From the NCBI GenBank assembly GCA_963854835.1, contig OY978525.1, positions 64,512,907 to 64,576,906 of the forward strand: 64,000 bases of DNA, read 5' to 3'. Position 1 is the first letter of the stretch; each line of letters begins with the position of its first letter. Below the pieces are notes generated by a model that ran no database searches, was not told the origin of the DNA, and saw only the letters and a list, made by a program, of their open reading frames with translations. Of the stretch, positions 43,168-54,774 are shown one piece after another. The DNA is from Megamerina dolium. Taxonomy: Eukaryota; Arthropoda; Insecta; Diptera; Megamerinidae. A program made the translations under genes and the position numbers.

Positions 43168-43850
43168 GAAGAGAGGCCACTACATCCACAAAAAGTCACT
43201 GCTTGGTGCTCTCTTTGGCCCGGAGGTGTGATTGGACCTTACTTCTTCGAAAACGACGATGGAACGACTGTCACCGTCAATTCGGAGCGTTATGGTCATA
43301 TAATAACCGACTTTTTTTTGCCTGCTATTGAAGAATACGACTTAGAGAATATGTGGTTTCAACAAGACGGTGCCACATGCCACACAACTCGAGCGAATAT
43401 GGCTTTATTGCAAGAAAATTTTCTGGACGCGTAATTTCTCGTCGTGGCGATATCACTTGGCCACCAAGATCATGCGATTTGACACCGCTTGACTTTTTTT
43501 TGTGGGGCTACGCGAAATACCGTGGTTATGCAGATAAACCTTTAACTCTTGAGAACCTAAAAACCAACATTCGTCACGTTATGGCTGAGATACCGCCCAA
43601 TATGTGTCAAAAAGTGGTCGAAAATTACCTCAAAAGAATCGATGCTTGCAACAATTCGCGTGGTGGTCATTTAAATGATGTAGTATTTCACACATAATGT
43701 CAACGTTCAAACTTTATAATAAAAAAGAAATATCATGATATTTTATATGTGTTTTATTTACATTTACTTTTGAAACCGCAAAATGGATAAAAATAAATAA
43801 GCACACAAAAAATCAATACATCTGTTGTTTAAAAGGAAGTAATCTGATTC

Positions 43851-44173
43851 CGGTAGCCGTATCTCAGTGGTTAGTGTGTTGGCCTTCTGATCTGTAGGTC
43901 GTGGGTTTAATCCCAGGCTGAAGCATAACAAATTTAATATGGAAAATTTGTTTATTTCGAAAGGTACCCAGCTGTCGGCAAGCAATTGGCAATTCTTCCG
44001 GCTGTAACAATTTGCCATGAAAGAGCTTCTAAAAAAACTCTGTGACAAAGCTCAGAAAAAGTAATGTCACAAGGGTTCTGCCATTCGGAACCGGCTAAAA
44101 AAGCTAGTCCCTTTCTAATACTGTCCAAATTTAACACGCTCAACAGTAATTGGAAGAGAAGCTCGGCCAATCA
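43851..44173 (+). mobile_element. tRNA-derived SINE, copy 3 (3' tail missing)
   Basis: Head gtatctcagtggttagtgtg and ggtcgtgggtttaatccc, then the same body as copy 1 (gtcggcaagcaattggcaat; ctctgtgacaaagctcag). It contains a segment (gtcacaagggttctgccat) shared with copy 2 but altered in copy 1. It stops at gctcggccaatcag, before the cttt-aagtgccacatattt tail. No clear duplication. Confidence 0.8.
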
Positions 44174-44519
44174 GTTGCAAAAAGTAAAGTAGAAGAAAAA
44201 TAAACGCGTAGGGAAAAATGAAATTGAATTTTAAACTTTAATTTCTTAATTTTCTACAGTTAAATGCATTGGCAGGCGTATAAAAAAATTATAAAAAATT
44301 AAAAAATTTTAAATACTGACACACGTTCTTCACTTTACGACAAAGAGAAACCGACCTGCTTAACGGAGAGTAAAGAAGTGAGATGAAGTAAAATGGAAAA
44401 CTGCTGCATAATCGCTATGCAAAGTGCTGCAATCAAGCTCTTTATTTGCAGCGCTATTTGAAAGCACACGTCAGTGAAGCGCATTAAAAATTTTTGCTCA
44501 GCACATAGGTCGAGGACAG
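44174..44519. other. Spacer
   Basis: AT-rich; no gene recognised. The open frame at 44335-44523 on the minus strand lacks motifs. Confidence 0.3.
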
Positions 44520-45096
44520 CCAACTTGGATGCAGGTCTTCTTAGTTTTCCAACCGAAGTCTTTACAACCGCTGAACTAACCTAACCATCGGCTGCGGTAG
44601 AAATTTCCAAAATCACACCTCGCTTCCATTCACCACGAGCCTCGTTGTCAACACAACATACTATTACCACGTCACCGACATTCAGTTTTCTTACCGCATT
44701 GGCATTGTTTCCGTTCGATATTCGGCCATCCAACTAAAAAATTACTGGGTGTTAACTATTCACTATCCGTAACCTCAATGGGTAGATTAGTGAGTGGACG
44801 TGTATTCACCAAGTTCTTAGCTTCGATCAATAGGCTGTTCAGAGTTTCCACCTGAGGAGCCTTTTCTTTCAATGTGAATGCTGAAACGTTTTTAACAGGT
44901 CGCACCATACGTTCCCAAGTCCCACCAGTTGAAGGGGTGCTGGAGTATTTAAGAATCATTCAATTCCATTCCTCCGCAGCAAAGTTGGTGCCTCCACTGC
45001 ACTCCCCTGCGATTGCCAAAATTTCGAATACACAATATAACAGCGTCCGTTGATAAATCCTTTGCCATCTCCAAATGAATCTCTCTCTCTTCCTCA
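44520..45096 (-). pseudogene. BEL/Pao retrotransposon integrase, C-terminal fragment
   Basis: Minus strand from about 45085: EIHLEMAKDLSTDAVI leads into the integrase core, then a frame-shifted SGGTNFAAEEWN where family members have SDNGTNF. Next STPSTGGTWERMVRPVKNVS, then VETLNSLLIEAKNLVNTRPL (44959-44756), and after a stop KLNVGDVVIVCCVDNEARGE and WKRGVILEISTAADG, the C-terminal domain. The order is characteristic of BEL/Pao Pol. The N-terminal zinc region and the rest of Pol are absent; the Jockey copy begins immediately upstream at about 45097. Confidence 0.75.
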
Positions 45097-47416
45097 TATA
45101 CCAAGGCGCGTTTACAATAATTCGCAGGCACTTGGATTGTATTCGCTGCAATTTTTCGATATTTGAGGGAGATGCGGTGCCCCAAAACTGAATACCATAA
45201 GTCCAGATTGTCTTCAGGATTGCTAATATAATAGCACTTTGTATTCGAGATTCAACTTTGATCTTTTGTGTACCAACCACCATAACTGATTAATTCTTAG
45301 CTTGATCTGAGTTTTCTTTGCTTCTATGTGATTGCTCCAGATCAGCCTTCTGTCGAGGTGAATACCGAAGTACTTTATTGAGGAACATTGTGGAACTGAT
45401 TGGCCATTTATTTTAAGTGGAGAACATATATCTAGCCTTAGAGGGAAGGTTACATGAACGCTCTTTGAATCATTTTGCTAGCCAGATTTCGAGAGAATCA
45501 AGATGAGACTGCAGGAGTTTAGTAGCTTCTATGGGGTTAAAGCGAGAGCACAATATTGCGGTATTATCAACAAAGGTCGATATAAATGTATAATTATTGT
45601 TGGGCATATCTGAAGTGTATAAGAGATACAGCAAGGGGCCGAAAACGCTTCCTTGAGGAACGCCAGCGTGAATATCCAATGGATTTGTTGTGTAATCCTT
45701 GTGATGTACGAGAAATTGTCTTTTCGTGAGGTAGCTACTTAGCAATGAGGAGACATTTGCAAGCAGTAATAGTTTGAGTTTGTAAATAAGGCCATCGTGC
45801 CATACTTTATCGAAAGCTTGAGTGATATCACGAAAGACAATACTTTTCTTCATCAAAAGTGTTCCTTATCAGAGTTACAATGCGGTGGACTTGTTCTATT
45901 GTGCCGTGCTGTTTTCTAAATCCAAACTGATGTTGAGGAATCAGTTGGTTGAGATTAATAAATGGAGTTATATTCATGAGAAGTAGCTTTTCGAATACTT
46001 TAGAGAGTAGAGGCAGGAGGCTGATAGGTCCGTACGATGCAACTTTCCTGGTTTTGATATCATAATAATTTTTGAAGTTTTCCAGCATTTGGGATAGTGT
46101 TTAATACGAAGGATAGCATTGTAAATGTGCATGAGATGAAGTACTGAAGCCGGAGGTAGCCCTTTTATCATTTTACTGGAAATTCTATCTGGACCAAGTG
46201 ATTTTTGGGTTTAAATCTTTATACATTGCTTTGAATATGCTTTTTTTTTAATTTTGAGCGTTATTGAACAAGGTTGAGAAGTTCATTTTGGTAATGAGGA
46301 CTGTGAAGAGGGTGTATTATGTGTAAACACACTTTTTAGGTGGTCTGCAAAAGCCAAACCTTTCTCACAGTTGCTTCTAGCCCAATTACCGTCACTCAAA
46401 CGGATGGGGGAATCAGTGAGAATTGGCCGATTTGAGTTTTTTGCTGATTTCCACAAAGAGTAGTCTGACGCTTCACCAGGTGTTAATTTCGCTATGTGCT
46501 CTTCTAACTCTTTGTTGTTTTTATTTTTTAACTTTAACTTTCGAGTGCAGTGCTGTAGCTGTGTTTTCAGATTCGGTGATCTGAATTCTTGCCATTGCCT
46601 TCGAAGTCTTCTTTTCTGTCTTACTAGCAATTCAATATCGGTTGAAGTGTATAGGCTATAGTTTGATTGCTTGCATACCTTTATGCAGGTGTCTGAGCTG
46701 AGAGCTAATGAGAGCAGCTGGTTGAATTTTTCGAGTGCTGAGTCTACATCGTGTCCATTTCTTAATACAGTACTCAGAGGAAGATGGGAATTTATATATT
46801 TCTTGAATTTTAACCAGTCTATTTTCTTTCTAACGCAATTGCATTGGGGGCTTGGTGATTTTATAGATATTACCGTGGGTGAGTGCAAACCTTTGGCGAC
46901 TCCAAAGTCTATGAGATCGGGTATTTTCCACTTGTTCGTCGGCCAATATGTCGGTTGACCATTTGAAATAACATCGTAGCCGTGGGTAGTGATGGTTGAA
47001 CATAGTCTTCTGCCTTATGGAGTTATTAAGCGGGAGCCCCAGTGAGTGTGTTTGGCGTTGAAATCGCTAGCAACCAAGAATTTGCTACCAAGATTTGAGA
47101 AAAATTCTTTATATTGCTGTTCGGTAATACTGTATCTTGGGGGACAGTATATCGCAGATATTACTAGCTTAGAGATGTATTCTTCCAGACACATAGATGT
47201 TGCTTGCAAGTAGACGCTACTGAAATCTTCGAGAACATGATGTTTTACTCTGCTTTTTATCAATATGGCAGTTCCTCTGCGTGCCTTACCATGCGGATGA
47301 TTTGTGGTGTACAGTTTGTAATATGTTATTTGGTAGCAATTTTTGTCAGTGAAATGGGTCTCAGATATCATCATTATGTCGATCTGGCTGGATTCAAGGA
47401 ATTGAATTACCTCCAA
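45097..47416 (-). pseudogene. Jockey-type ORF2, copy 2 (frameshifted)
   Basis: Endonuclease 47416-47015 (MMISETHFT, FLVASDFNAKHTHWGS). A stop follows, then a linker frame from 46888 through CVRKKIDWLKFKKYINSHLP, GHDVDSALEKFN and AKLTPGEASDYSLWKSAKNS, which is missing in copy 1, to 46283. RT pieces: 46171-45974, 46088-45828 (SYGPISLLPLLSKVFEKLL) and 45856-45470, where the catalytic box reads STFVDNTAIL instead of STFADDTAIL. The last piece, 45283-45097, ends KLQRIQSKCLRIIVNAPWYM. GDFN to SDFN and the box change suggest inactivation of both enzymes. Confidence 0.85.
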
Positions 47417-47466
47417 ACGGTGCTGGCTTAAGCCGTTGGCGTTCCAGTGTCATATCTTGAGACGAC

Positions 47467-49082
47467 TCATGGTCTGGATGGCAATGTTTGGAGTAACATC
47501 GATTGATTTTTCATAATTTCTTTCATCATTGCTTGCATTGAGTTCATGAATTGGTTCATATTCTGAATTAATGTTTGAAGCAAATGCTCAAGGGTACTTG
47601 GCTGTTGGGTGGGCAGTGAGTGCTTCTGCTCATTATTTACATTGCTTTGTTGGTGTGGGCTTTGTTTTAACACACTAGCGTATGAATTGGTTTGATTCTT
47701 GTTTGGGATTGCAGAGAAGAATTGTGTTGCATCAATATTTTGTCTCTTACTTGAGTTGGCTATCTGAGTTTGCCCAACTGGTTTTAGAGGTTGATTGCTA
47801 GCGGAGAAATTTAGCTTAAGGGTTGTATATACGGGGCAACCTCTATAATTTGCGGTGTGATTACCTCCACAATTGCGCATTTTTTCATGCTAGCATCGTC
47901 TTTAGACTTTGGGCATATGTTTGATTTATGGAGATCTCCACAAATCACACAAACAGCTGGCAGGGTACAATATGTCTTAGTATGTCCATATTCTTGGCAG
48001 TTGCTGCACTGAGGAGGTCCAGTTCTCTTATGGGGTTCTTCGATTGTGATTTTGCGATGCAATAAATATCGAATTTTATATATGGGGTATACTTTACCTT
48101 TTTTTATGGGTTTTGTTTCAGGCTGAAGCTCAATACGATATAACGGTTGAAGTATATTGCTCTTGTTGAGAATGTTGAATACTGTTTTGGCTTGAAACCC
48201 TTCTTCCTGAAGGGCAAGTTTGATTTCGTTAATATCAACGTTGGGTTCGACGCCTTTGAGTACAACGATTAAGCCCTTACTACTTTTTAGCTGATATGTG
48301 TAGTAATTCTTTTTTCCAGAATCAAATTCCGCAATTACTTTGCGATAATGAGTTTCAATGTAGATTTGCACTTTCATTTCCTCAATTTGGCCTTTGCGAA
48401 TAGGAACAACGTGGAAATTCTTTAGTCCTATAAGACTTGTAATTCTGGAAATCAACTTATCTAAGTTGCGTTCTCTTAAGAAAATGGGTGGGGGTTTGAA
48501 ATTTTTCTTGGAGATAATATTTTCGTCACTTTCATCACCTGAAAGCAGAGAGTATCTATTTTCCGAACTAATAGGGGCAGTGTTCTGCTTTTGAATTTTT
48601 GTTGAATTCATTTGTTTTGAATTTTGTGGACTTCTTTTTCGCTTTACTACAGTAATGTAGCGATCAATTTGAGTTTGAACAGCAACTGGTTCTTTATTAG
48701 TCATCGCACTAGTTGCTTTTACTACTGGGTCATGCACTTCAGTAGAAAGGCCGTTATTTGTTTGCTTTGATGTTGTAGCTGTTACAGCAGGAGAAACGCA
48801 TTGTACACTCCACGGTATAGAGGGAGATAGTATATCACGAGAGAACAAATTATTTCTTTTGTCTGTAGTTGTCGTTGTTGCAAAATTTGATGTAGTGTTA
48901 GAGTGAGGAATATGTGAAGGCAAAAGATTTGCACTGTTACTTTCACTTGTGCGGTGTGTATCAACTGATTTTTTTGATAATGCACTTATCGGAGGGGTTT
49001 GCGCGGGTGATTTCAAATTATGGTTTACACACACATTAACAGGCGATTGCCGTTGCCGGAGAGGAGAGCGCTGAACACTCAT
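47467..49082 (-). pseudogene. Jockey-type ORF1, copy 2 (one frameshift)
   Basis: Starts at 49082, MSVQRSPLRQRQSPVNVCVN. Runs 423 residues with knuckles CSNCQEYGHTKTYC and CVICGDLHKSNIC, then shifts frame near 47880 within the third knuckle (CGGNHTANYRGC is in the second frame, 47880-47467). The Gln/Met-rich C-terminus is preserved. Confidence 0.85.
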
Positions 49083-49130
49083 ATTACAAACAAAATGTTT
49101 GCAAACTATATTATTATTATTTTTGTATTT

Positions 49131-50739
49131 TTTTTTTTATTGTTCTTTCTGCTTATCTGTATAAGCAATAAAAAACCACAGAAATAACTGCTTGAGTTTA
49201 TTTAGCGACTTTTTGCAATATATTTAATTTTATAAACCGAAATCAATCACTTTTTCGACTCTATCAAAGGAGAGATGCAAAACACGTCCACTCTTATTGG
49301 TGACTATCACGAACATGCAAGTGAAGAATGGAGCGCGGAATTCAACCGTGATACCCGTGAAATATAAGTATTATAAATAATAATAAAGAGATTAAAACAA
49401 ATTCAAATTATATCTTTAATTACTAAAAGAGTTAGGCGAATATGTATATTAAAATAAATGAGAAATAAAAAAAGAGAATGGAAACCAAACAATTCAAAAA
49501 AATCAATAATAGGAGAGAGGCCACAATTCAAACTTAATTAAAAATTTTGTTAACAACAACTTAAAATTATAGAGAGAAATTAAAAAAGAAATAGGGGTAA
49601 AATAACAAAATTCATGGTAATTCGAAAAAATTATGGTCTAAAGTATTTAAAGCTATATGTTAAATGTGTTCAACCAAAAAATGAGTAACAGTATTTCGGC
49701 AGAGGTAAGATGAATTGAAATGTTGAATTAAAGTTGTTTTATGATTAGTAATTTTTACTAGGCCTTCCAAATTATTATTATGTAGCTCTGATCATGTTTT
49801 GCCTTTCCATAGTAGATAGAAGGGTTTGTAGAAAGTATAAAAATAAAGGTTGGTCGTAGACCAAGTGTATACGAATGATAAGTCAACATAATTGACAAAT
49901 GAAACTGAAAATGTCGAGTTGAAGTGTGTCATGATAAATCAGTGTCGAGCACTAGATTTGTGAGAATGAAATTTTGAGTGAGTGAGACATCATATCAATG
50001 CGCCTCGGAGCTCTAATACGATCCAAGTATCAGCAGCCATAAAATGATACTTTTGACCGTTGTGGCCCTGAAAAGGCTCGTACGTACAGTGCGCAGAAAA
50101 TGTTCTCGGCTCGTAAAGCACGAAAGCAGAGATAGGGATGCAAAATTGTCTGTATTGCCTTGCCTAAGTTAAAAATGCTTGAACCAAATTCGGGTTCATG
50201 ATAGCCCGATAGTTCACTATGTTCATGAAAGTGTATTGTAGCAAATAGTGTACACTTAAGACCTTCTTCATACGCATTAAGCTATACCAATACATAGTTT
50301 AGTTGACGCTTCATAGAATTCAGTCAATTGAAACGTTCAGTTCGTGTTGCGAGCCAAAATATGAAATATGCACATATACATATTTTTCCTCGCGACATAT
50401 TTCCCAAAATTGTGAAATACATTTTTATCCGTACAAATACCAACATTGCTCGAAGTTGTGATATACACAATCCATACTAATATTTGTGGAATGTCAGAAC
50501 ATTGCGCCAACTAAGTTGCAGTTGGGTGCGAAAATGCTGAAAAAAAAACACTTTCCCACACAATTCGTAGTTCTGCACTTACGTAAGCATACCTGTGTAA
50601 GCATACATGTTTAGACATTCCATGATAACTAAAATCACGTGGACTACTCATGTGTGAGAATATCAAAAAGTTGCCATCTCACATAATGGGTACATACATA
50701 TACACAAGTGGTGGGTAGATCAATATGTAGATAGTCTGA
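49131..50739. other. Long non-coding stretch, probably in part retrotransposon LTR
   Basis: No ORF. A small hairpin (tgcttatctgtataagca) lies at about 49153-49170. The part nearest 50740 may belong to the gypsy LTR, whose left edge I could not fix. The rest is anonymous. Confidence 0.3.
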
Positions 50740-51068
50740 GAAAAATGGTATATAAGCTGCTTTCTTTCAGTTGTGAGCCTTGTTCCAAGTTGTGAAGTGT
50801 TAGCGTGTAAGCAATTGTAAAATACTACGATACTTACGAGGCCCTCCAGTATTAGTGTAAATGTTTAGTATAAAAGTGTAAAGTAATACCAGGAATAAAG
50901 TGAAGACTTAAAAGCGCAAGTATCGTATAATTAACCCTGCTTTATATCAGCTAACCAGGGTCATAGTCTCGAAGGATATTTAGAAGCTTAGGTCTAGGTG
51001 CGAATCTTGTGCGTTACATCCTTGAGTCTAGCCGTTAGGTATTTTGTGAGTATTGTGGAAAAACATTT

Positions 51069-51086
51069 TGGCGCAGCCGGTAGGAT
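51069..51086 (+). promoter_or_regulatory. gypsy primer-binding site (tRNA-Ser)
   Basis: TGGCGCAGCCGGTAGGAT matches the reverse complement of an insect tRNA-Ser 3' end including CCA over 18 nt. It marks the end of the 5' LTR just upstream, near aaaaca at 51060-51066. Confidence 0.8.
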
Positions 51087-51182
51087 ACTGCGAAATATAT
51101 TGAATATACAAGGTGTCTTACGTTCAACGTTTAACGCAGTACAGGACCTGATTCTAGTGTGTGTTTGCCTTTTTGTGGTGTA

Positions 51183-52690
51183 ATGGACAAGAAATCCTAC
51201 GAATCATTAGCAACAGAGCTAGACGTGGCAATAACCGAGTCAATCGACTTCGTGTGGAGCTTGATTAAGCAACACAGCACATACGAGCAATTCCAGCTCA
51301 TAAAATCAAAGGTGCATCACGGAAAGGTACTAACTCCAATAAGGGAATTAGACGCCACGTTATCCGAGCTAAACGAACTATGAAAAGCCAGGCTGAAACA
51401 GCCTTAAAACAAAAGGACGATTTAGAGGCAGCAGATATACAAATTAGGGCTCTGCGAACTCAGATCGCAAAACAGGGATCCGACGCGGAACAGCTAGAAG
51501 TGGAGATTACTAAGACTCTTAATAGAAATGAAGAATTAGAAGATTTACTAAAAGAAAAGGGCATTACAGAAGAATTTATAGAGAAAAGGCTCAGAACCTC
51601 GGTTGACTCTGAGCAGCTAAGTGCACTCCAGGAAAAAGAGAGGAATCTCGAAAGAGAACGCTGCCTAGCACAGGAGACCTCTTCGTCGCCGTACACCAGT
51701 ACGGAAAACACAACCAGAAGTACAACCTGAAATAAGGCTAAAAATACGTATTGACGAAATTGCACAGACCGTCAGTAGACTAGTCCCAGTACTCACTGGA
51801 GCGGAGTCTAAAGATTTGAGGACTGAAGTACACCAGTTCATTTCTGGGTGCGAATTAGCACGAAAAGCCATAAAACCCGACGAGTTGGAAGATTTCGTAG
51901 CTTGTATAAAACAGCGACTATATGGTGATGCTTATAACTTGGTGCTAAGTAAGAAATTCGCTAATATAGAAGAATTGTATACACTTCTGCGAAACACATA
52001 TTAGAAGACTGTTCGCCTGGAACCCCTCACGCACCAAATACAAGTCGCACGCCAACTACCTCAGGAAGATATACGTGTTCTTGCAAGGAGATTAGGTGAT
52101 TTACAATACACGGCGATACAGTGTATTAAGAATAGATATGATGGGATCGGAGACCAAGCATTGTTTAAAGAGCTAGAGGGGTATTCGAGGACATCTTTTA
52201 TATCAGGCCTTCAAGACTCATTGTTAAAAACTCATATGCTAGGTAAGACGGGCACGTTAGAAGAATTAGTAGAGGAGGCCGTAAACACGGGTATTCTGCG
52301 TGGGTGTTCACTCGGAGTGAACAAATACCAAAATAATAACGTAAGACCCCAAAATAGCCAAAAGAAAGTACCTACCTACTCCTTCTGCGACAAAAAAGGG
52401 CATACTAGAGATGACTGTTTTAAGAAAAAAAAAGCCCTATTGCATAAAGTGTAAAAAATACAGACATGAGCTCAATTTGTCATGCACACCATTTAGCAAA
52501 ACAGGTCACAAGGAAATGCAATAAAACACATGCACCTGGTAAGAGAGTTCAAGAAAGCAAATTCCCTAATCGCGGAAATTCTGAGACCAAATGTTTTTTC
52601 TGTAAGAAGCCGGGACACAGGATCGCCGACTGTTATAAACGCAAAGAATTGGAAAAAATTCAGGGAAACTGCGGGGGGCCCAGGTACGGC
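51183..52690 (+). pseudogene. gypsy Gag
   Basis: ATG at 51183 (MDKKSYESLATELDVAITES). The frame is broken at 51380 by a small indel; a long coiled coil follows (KQKDDLEAADIQIRALRTQI, AQETSSSPYT). The capsid region is in another frame (EVHQFISGCELARKAI, DFVACIKQRLYGDAYNLVLS), with a stop near 52003. The nucleocapsid has two knuckles: a degenerate YSFCDKKGHTRDDC lacking the first Cys, near 52380, and an intact CFFCKKPGHRIADC near 52590. Gag of this layout assembles the particle. Confidence 0.75.
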
Positions 52691-52727
52691 CAATAAACCA
52701 AAATTTTGCTAAAGTAGGCCAATTGAA

Positions 52728-53385
52728 ATGGAAGGTGCCAGTCATGCGTCCTTAGGGATTGTTGGCACACTCTCCAAGTTAGATAACAAGATGGCGGAAG
52801 TTGGTAGTCAAGCGTTCAGGGGGATTGTTGAACTATCTTTTCCATCCAGTAATTACAAAAATGGCTACTGTTTGGGAGTCTCTGATGTAGATGATGTGTT
52901 CATTGTGTTTCCGTGTGAGGAAGCAAAAAATGGAAAACTCATTTTACTTGTAGACTCTGGGGCAGATACCAGTTTAATAAAGTCATCAGTAATTAATGAA
53001 TCTGTTACCAAGAAGCGACATTTAAGGAAAAATCTTAGTTCGGAGGATTTGTCACCACACTAGGGTCAATAGCAGTTCAACACGAGAGGACTAAAGATTT
53101 GATTTTAAAATTACACTTAATCTCTGAAGAGCGAGGAATACCTGCTGATGGAATCCTAGGTAGAGACAATTTATGGAACCGATCGGTTCTCAATACCATG
53201 AAAAAGAAGCTGACTTTCTTCGGTGAACGAGAACAGCATTTGATGATTATACATTTCAGACCGTCGAACGAGGGTAATAGAATACTACACACCAGTGAGG
53301 TTGTAGTACCTGGGAGAACTATGAAGGTAGTCCCCATTAAAGTAAATACAAATTTCGAAATAATTATAGCAGAGAAACAGGAAGT
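52728..53385 (+). pseudogene. gypsy protease region
   Basis: LILLVDSGADTSLIKSSVI near 52945-53000 holds the DSGA active site of a retroviral-type aspartic protease. The frame ends at 53063; the C-terminal flap part continues shifted (ERGIPADGILGRDNLWNRS at 53130). Confidence 0.75.
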
Positions 53386-54235
53386 ATGTCTTGGAAACTG
53401 ATAGCCACAAAAGGGTTACTAATATTAGAAACAATTAAGCTAGACGAAAACTTAAACATTGAGGAAAAGAGATCCATAGACGGCATACTTAAGTCATTCC
53501 ATGATTTATTTTTCTTGGAAAGCGACAAATTGTCTCACACCACAGGTATAAAACACACAATACCAATAAAAACAGATCAGGCGCCAATCAACCAAAGACA
53601 GTACAAGCAACCAATAGCTCATAAGGAAGAAATCAAGTAAGAAAACAAAATGTTGGAAGACGAGATAATTATTCCCAGCTCATCGCCCTGGAACACTCCC
53701 ATAATTTTGGTGCTAAAGAAAGCGGGAGAAGATGGAGGCTAGTAGTAGATTTCAGGAAATTAAAAGACGCCACCATTAAACAAGTCTTTCCCATTCCATT
53801 GTAGATATTGTAGATATTTCACTACACTTGATTTTGCCAGTGGGTATCATCAAGTGTTATTGAAAGGTGTCGGGCACTATGAATTTAATAGAATGTCTTT
53901 CGGCTTAACAGGAGCCCCTTCCACCTTCCAAAGACTAATGAACCATGTACTAATAGGAATTCAAGGTATATATTGTTTTGTTTACTTGGTTGACATTGTC
54001 GTATATGGTCGGAGCTTGGCACAACATGAATCGCGTTTACGAAGAGTATTTGGACTTTTACGTAAATATAACTTGAAGTTAAATACAGAAATGTGCCAGT
54101 TTCTAAAATAGATAATTTACCTAGGCCATAAATGCACTGAGGAAGGAGCGTTACCAGACCCTGGTAAGGTGGAATGTGTTAAAAATATTCCTGTGCCAAA
54201 AAATAAGAAAGATGTTCAGGCATTTCAGGTTTAGT
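53386..54235 (+). pseudogene. gypsy reverse transcriptase, inactivated
   Basis: LNIEEKRSIDGILKSFHDLF leads to IPIKTDQAPINQRQYK, then a stop. PSSSPWNTPIILVLKKAG and LVVDFRKLKDATIKQVFPIP follow in shifted frames; the first catalytic segment is disrupted near 53810. From 53854: YEFNRMSFGLTGAPSTFQRL, then FVYLVDIVVYG, where the family has YLDDIVVY, so one of the two catalytic aspartates is replaced by Val. Stops and frameshifts throughout. Confidence 0.8.
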
Positions 54236-54314
54236 AAATTATTACTGAAAATTTGTTGAGAATATGGCTAGTATGGCACTGCCAATCAACAAACTACTCA
54301 GGAAAGTCGCGAAA

Positions 54315-54748
54315 TTTGAATTGACAGAATAATGTCAGAATGCTTTTGAAGATTTGAAGCAAGCAATTTGCTCTCCGCCAATTTTAGCCTACCCAGATTT
54401 TTCTAAACCTTTTGTGTTAACAACAGATGCCAGTAACGAGACTGTAGGTGCAATTCTATCGCAAGGTGAAATTGGAAAAGATAGATCAATAGCCTTTGCG
54501 AGCAGGGCGCTCATTGATACCGAGAAAAGGTATTCTGGCCATCGTGTGGGCTGTGAAGAATAATCGAGCTTATCTACTCGGTAGACCGTTCAAGATCTAC
54601 ACCGACCACCAGCCACTACGAGGAAGTGCAAACCTAAAGGATCAGACATCACGTTTATCACGTTTCAGGCACAAACTATCTGAATTTCATTTTGAAATAA
54701 TTTATAAACCAGGCAAATGGAACTTGAATGCGGGTGCGCTCAGCTGAG
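54315..54748 (+). pseudogene. gypsy RNase H
   Basis: PPILAYPDFSKPFVLTTDAS and SIAFASRALIDTEKRYS, a one-base frameshift near 54540, then ILAIVWAVKNNRAYLLG, FKIYTDHQPLRGS and RLSRFRHKLSEFHFEIIYKP. TTDAS and YTDHQPL are the RNase H catalytic segments. It ends with ALS then a stop, where the family has DALSR. Confidence 0.75.
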
Positions 54749-54774
54749 TTCCACAACCGAATCAGGAGTCAACA

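Larger units (their letters stand above)
39319..43697 (+). pseudogene. DD41D transposase, copy A, interrupted
   Basis: MDRLTIAQRIKIVKTYYKNG starts at 39319. The frame runs through the paired-like HTH (PTTQAIGKIVKKYKETGS, NVSIPRRSQELGLSYGTLW) to about 39755, where a deletion relative to copy B removes the DGDFS-type segment and shifts the frame. After the LINE (43168) it resumes: PQKVTAWCSLWPGGVIGPYF, NMWFQQDGATCHT and, after another shift near 43420, RSCDLTPLDFFLWGYAK, ending GGHLNDVVFHT. Not functional. Confidence 0.8.
39205..43795 (+). mobile_element. rosa-type DD41D mariner, copy A (split by an RTE LINE)
   Basis: The left terminal repeat after TA (39203-39204) reads aagggttatgcatttcgcgg. 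The right one at about 43765-43795 (tttgaaaccgcaaaatggat) is mutated at its tip. The transposase is split at 39877/43168 by an LINE flanked by a 14-bp duplication. Sequence is nearly identical to copy B at 56472-57776. Confidence 0.85.
45097..49130 (-). mobile_element. Jockey-type LINE, copy 2 (3' end lost)
   Basis: Same family as 30689-35011, near-identical over most of its length. It begins near 49130 on the minus strand with tttgcaaacattttgtttg before ORF1 and ends abruptly at 45097 (PWYMR codons) fused to BEL/Pao sequence. No poly(A) or duplication, so the 3' end was removed after insertion. Confidence 0.88.

Noticed and set aside
49153..49170. Small palindrome tgcttatctgtataagca as a terminator or element end
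   Set aside because: Too short to distinguish from chance in AT-rich DNA.
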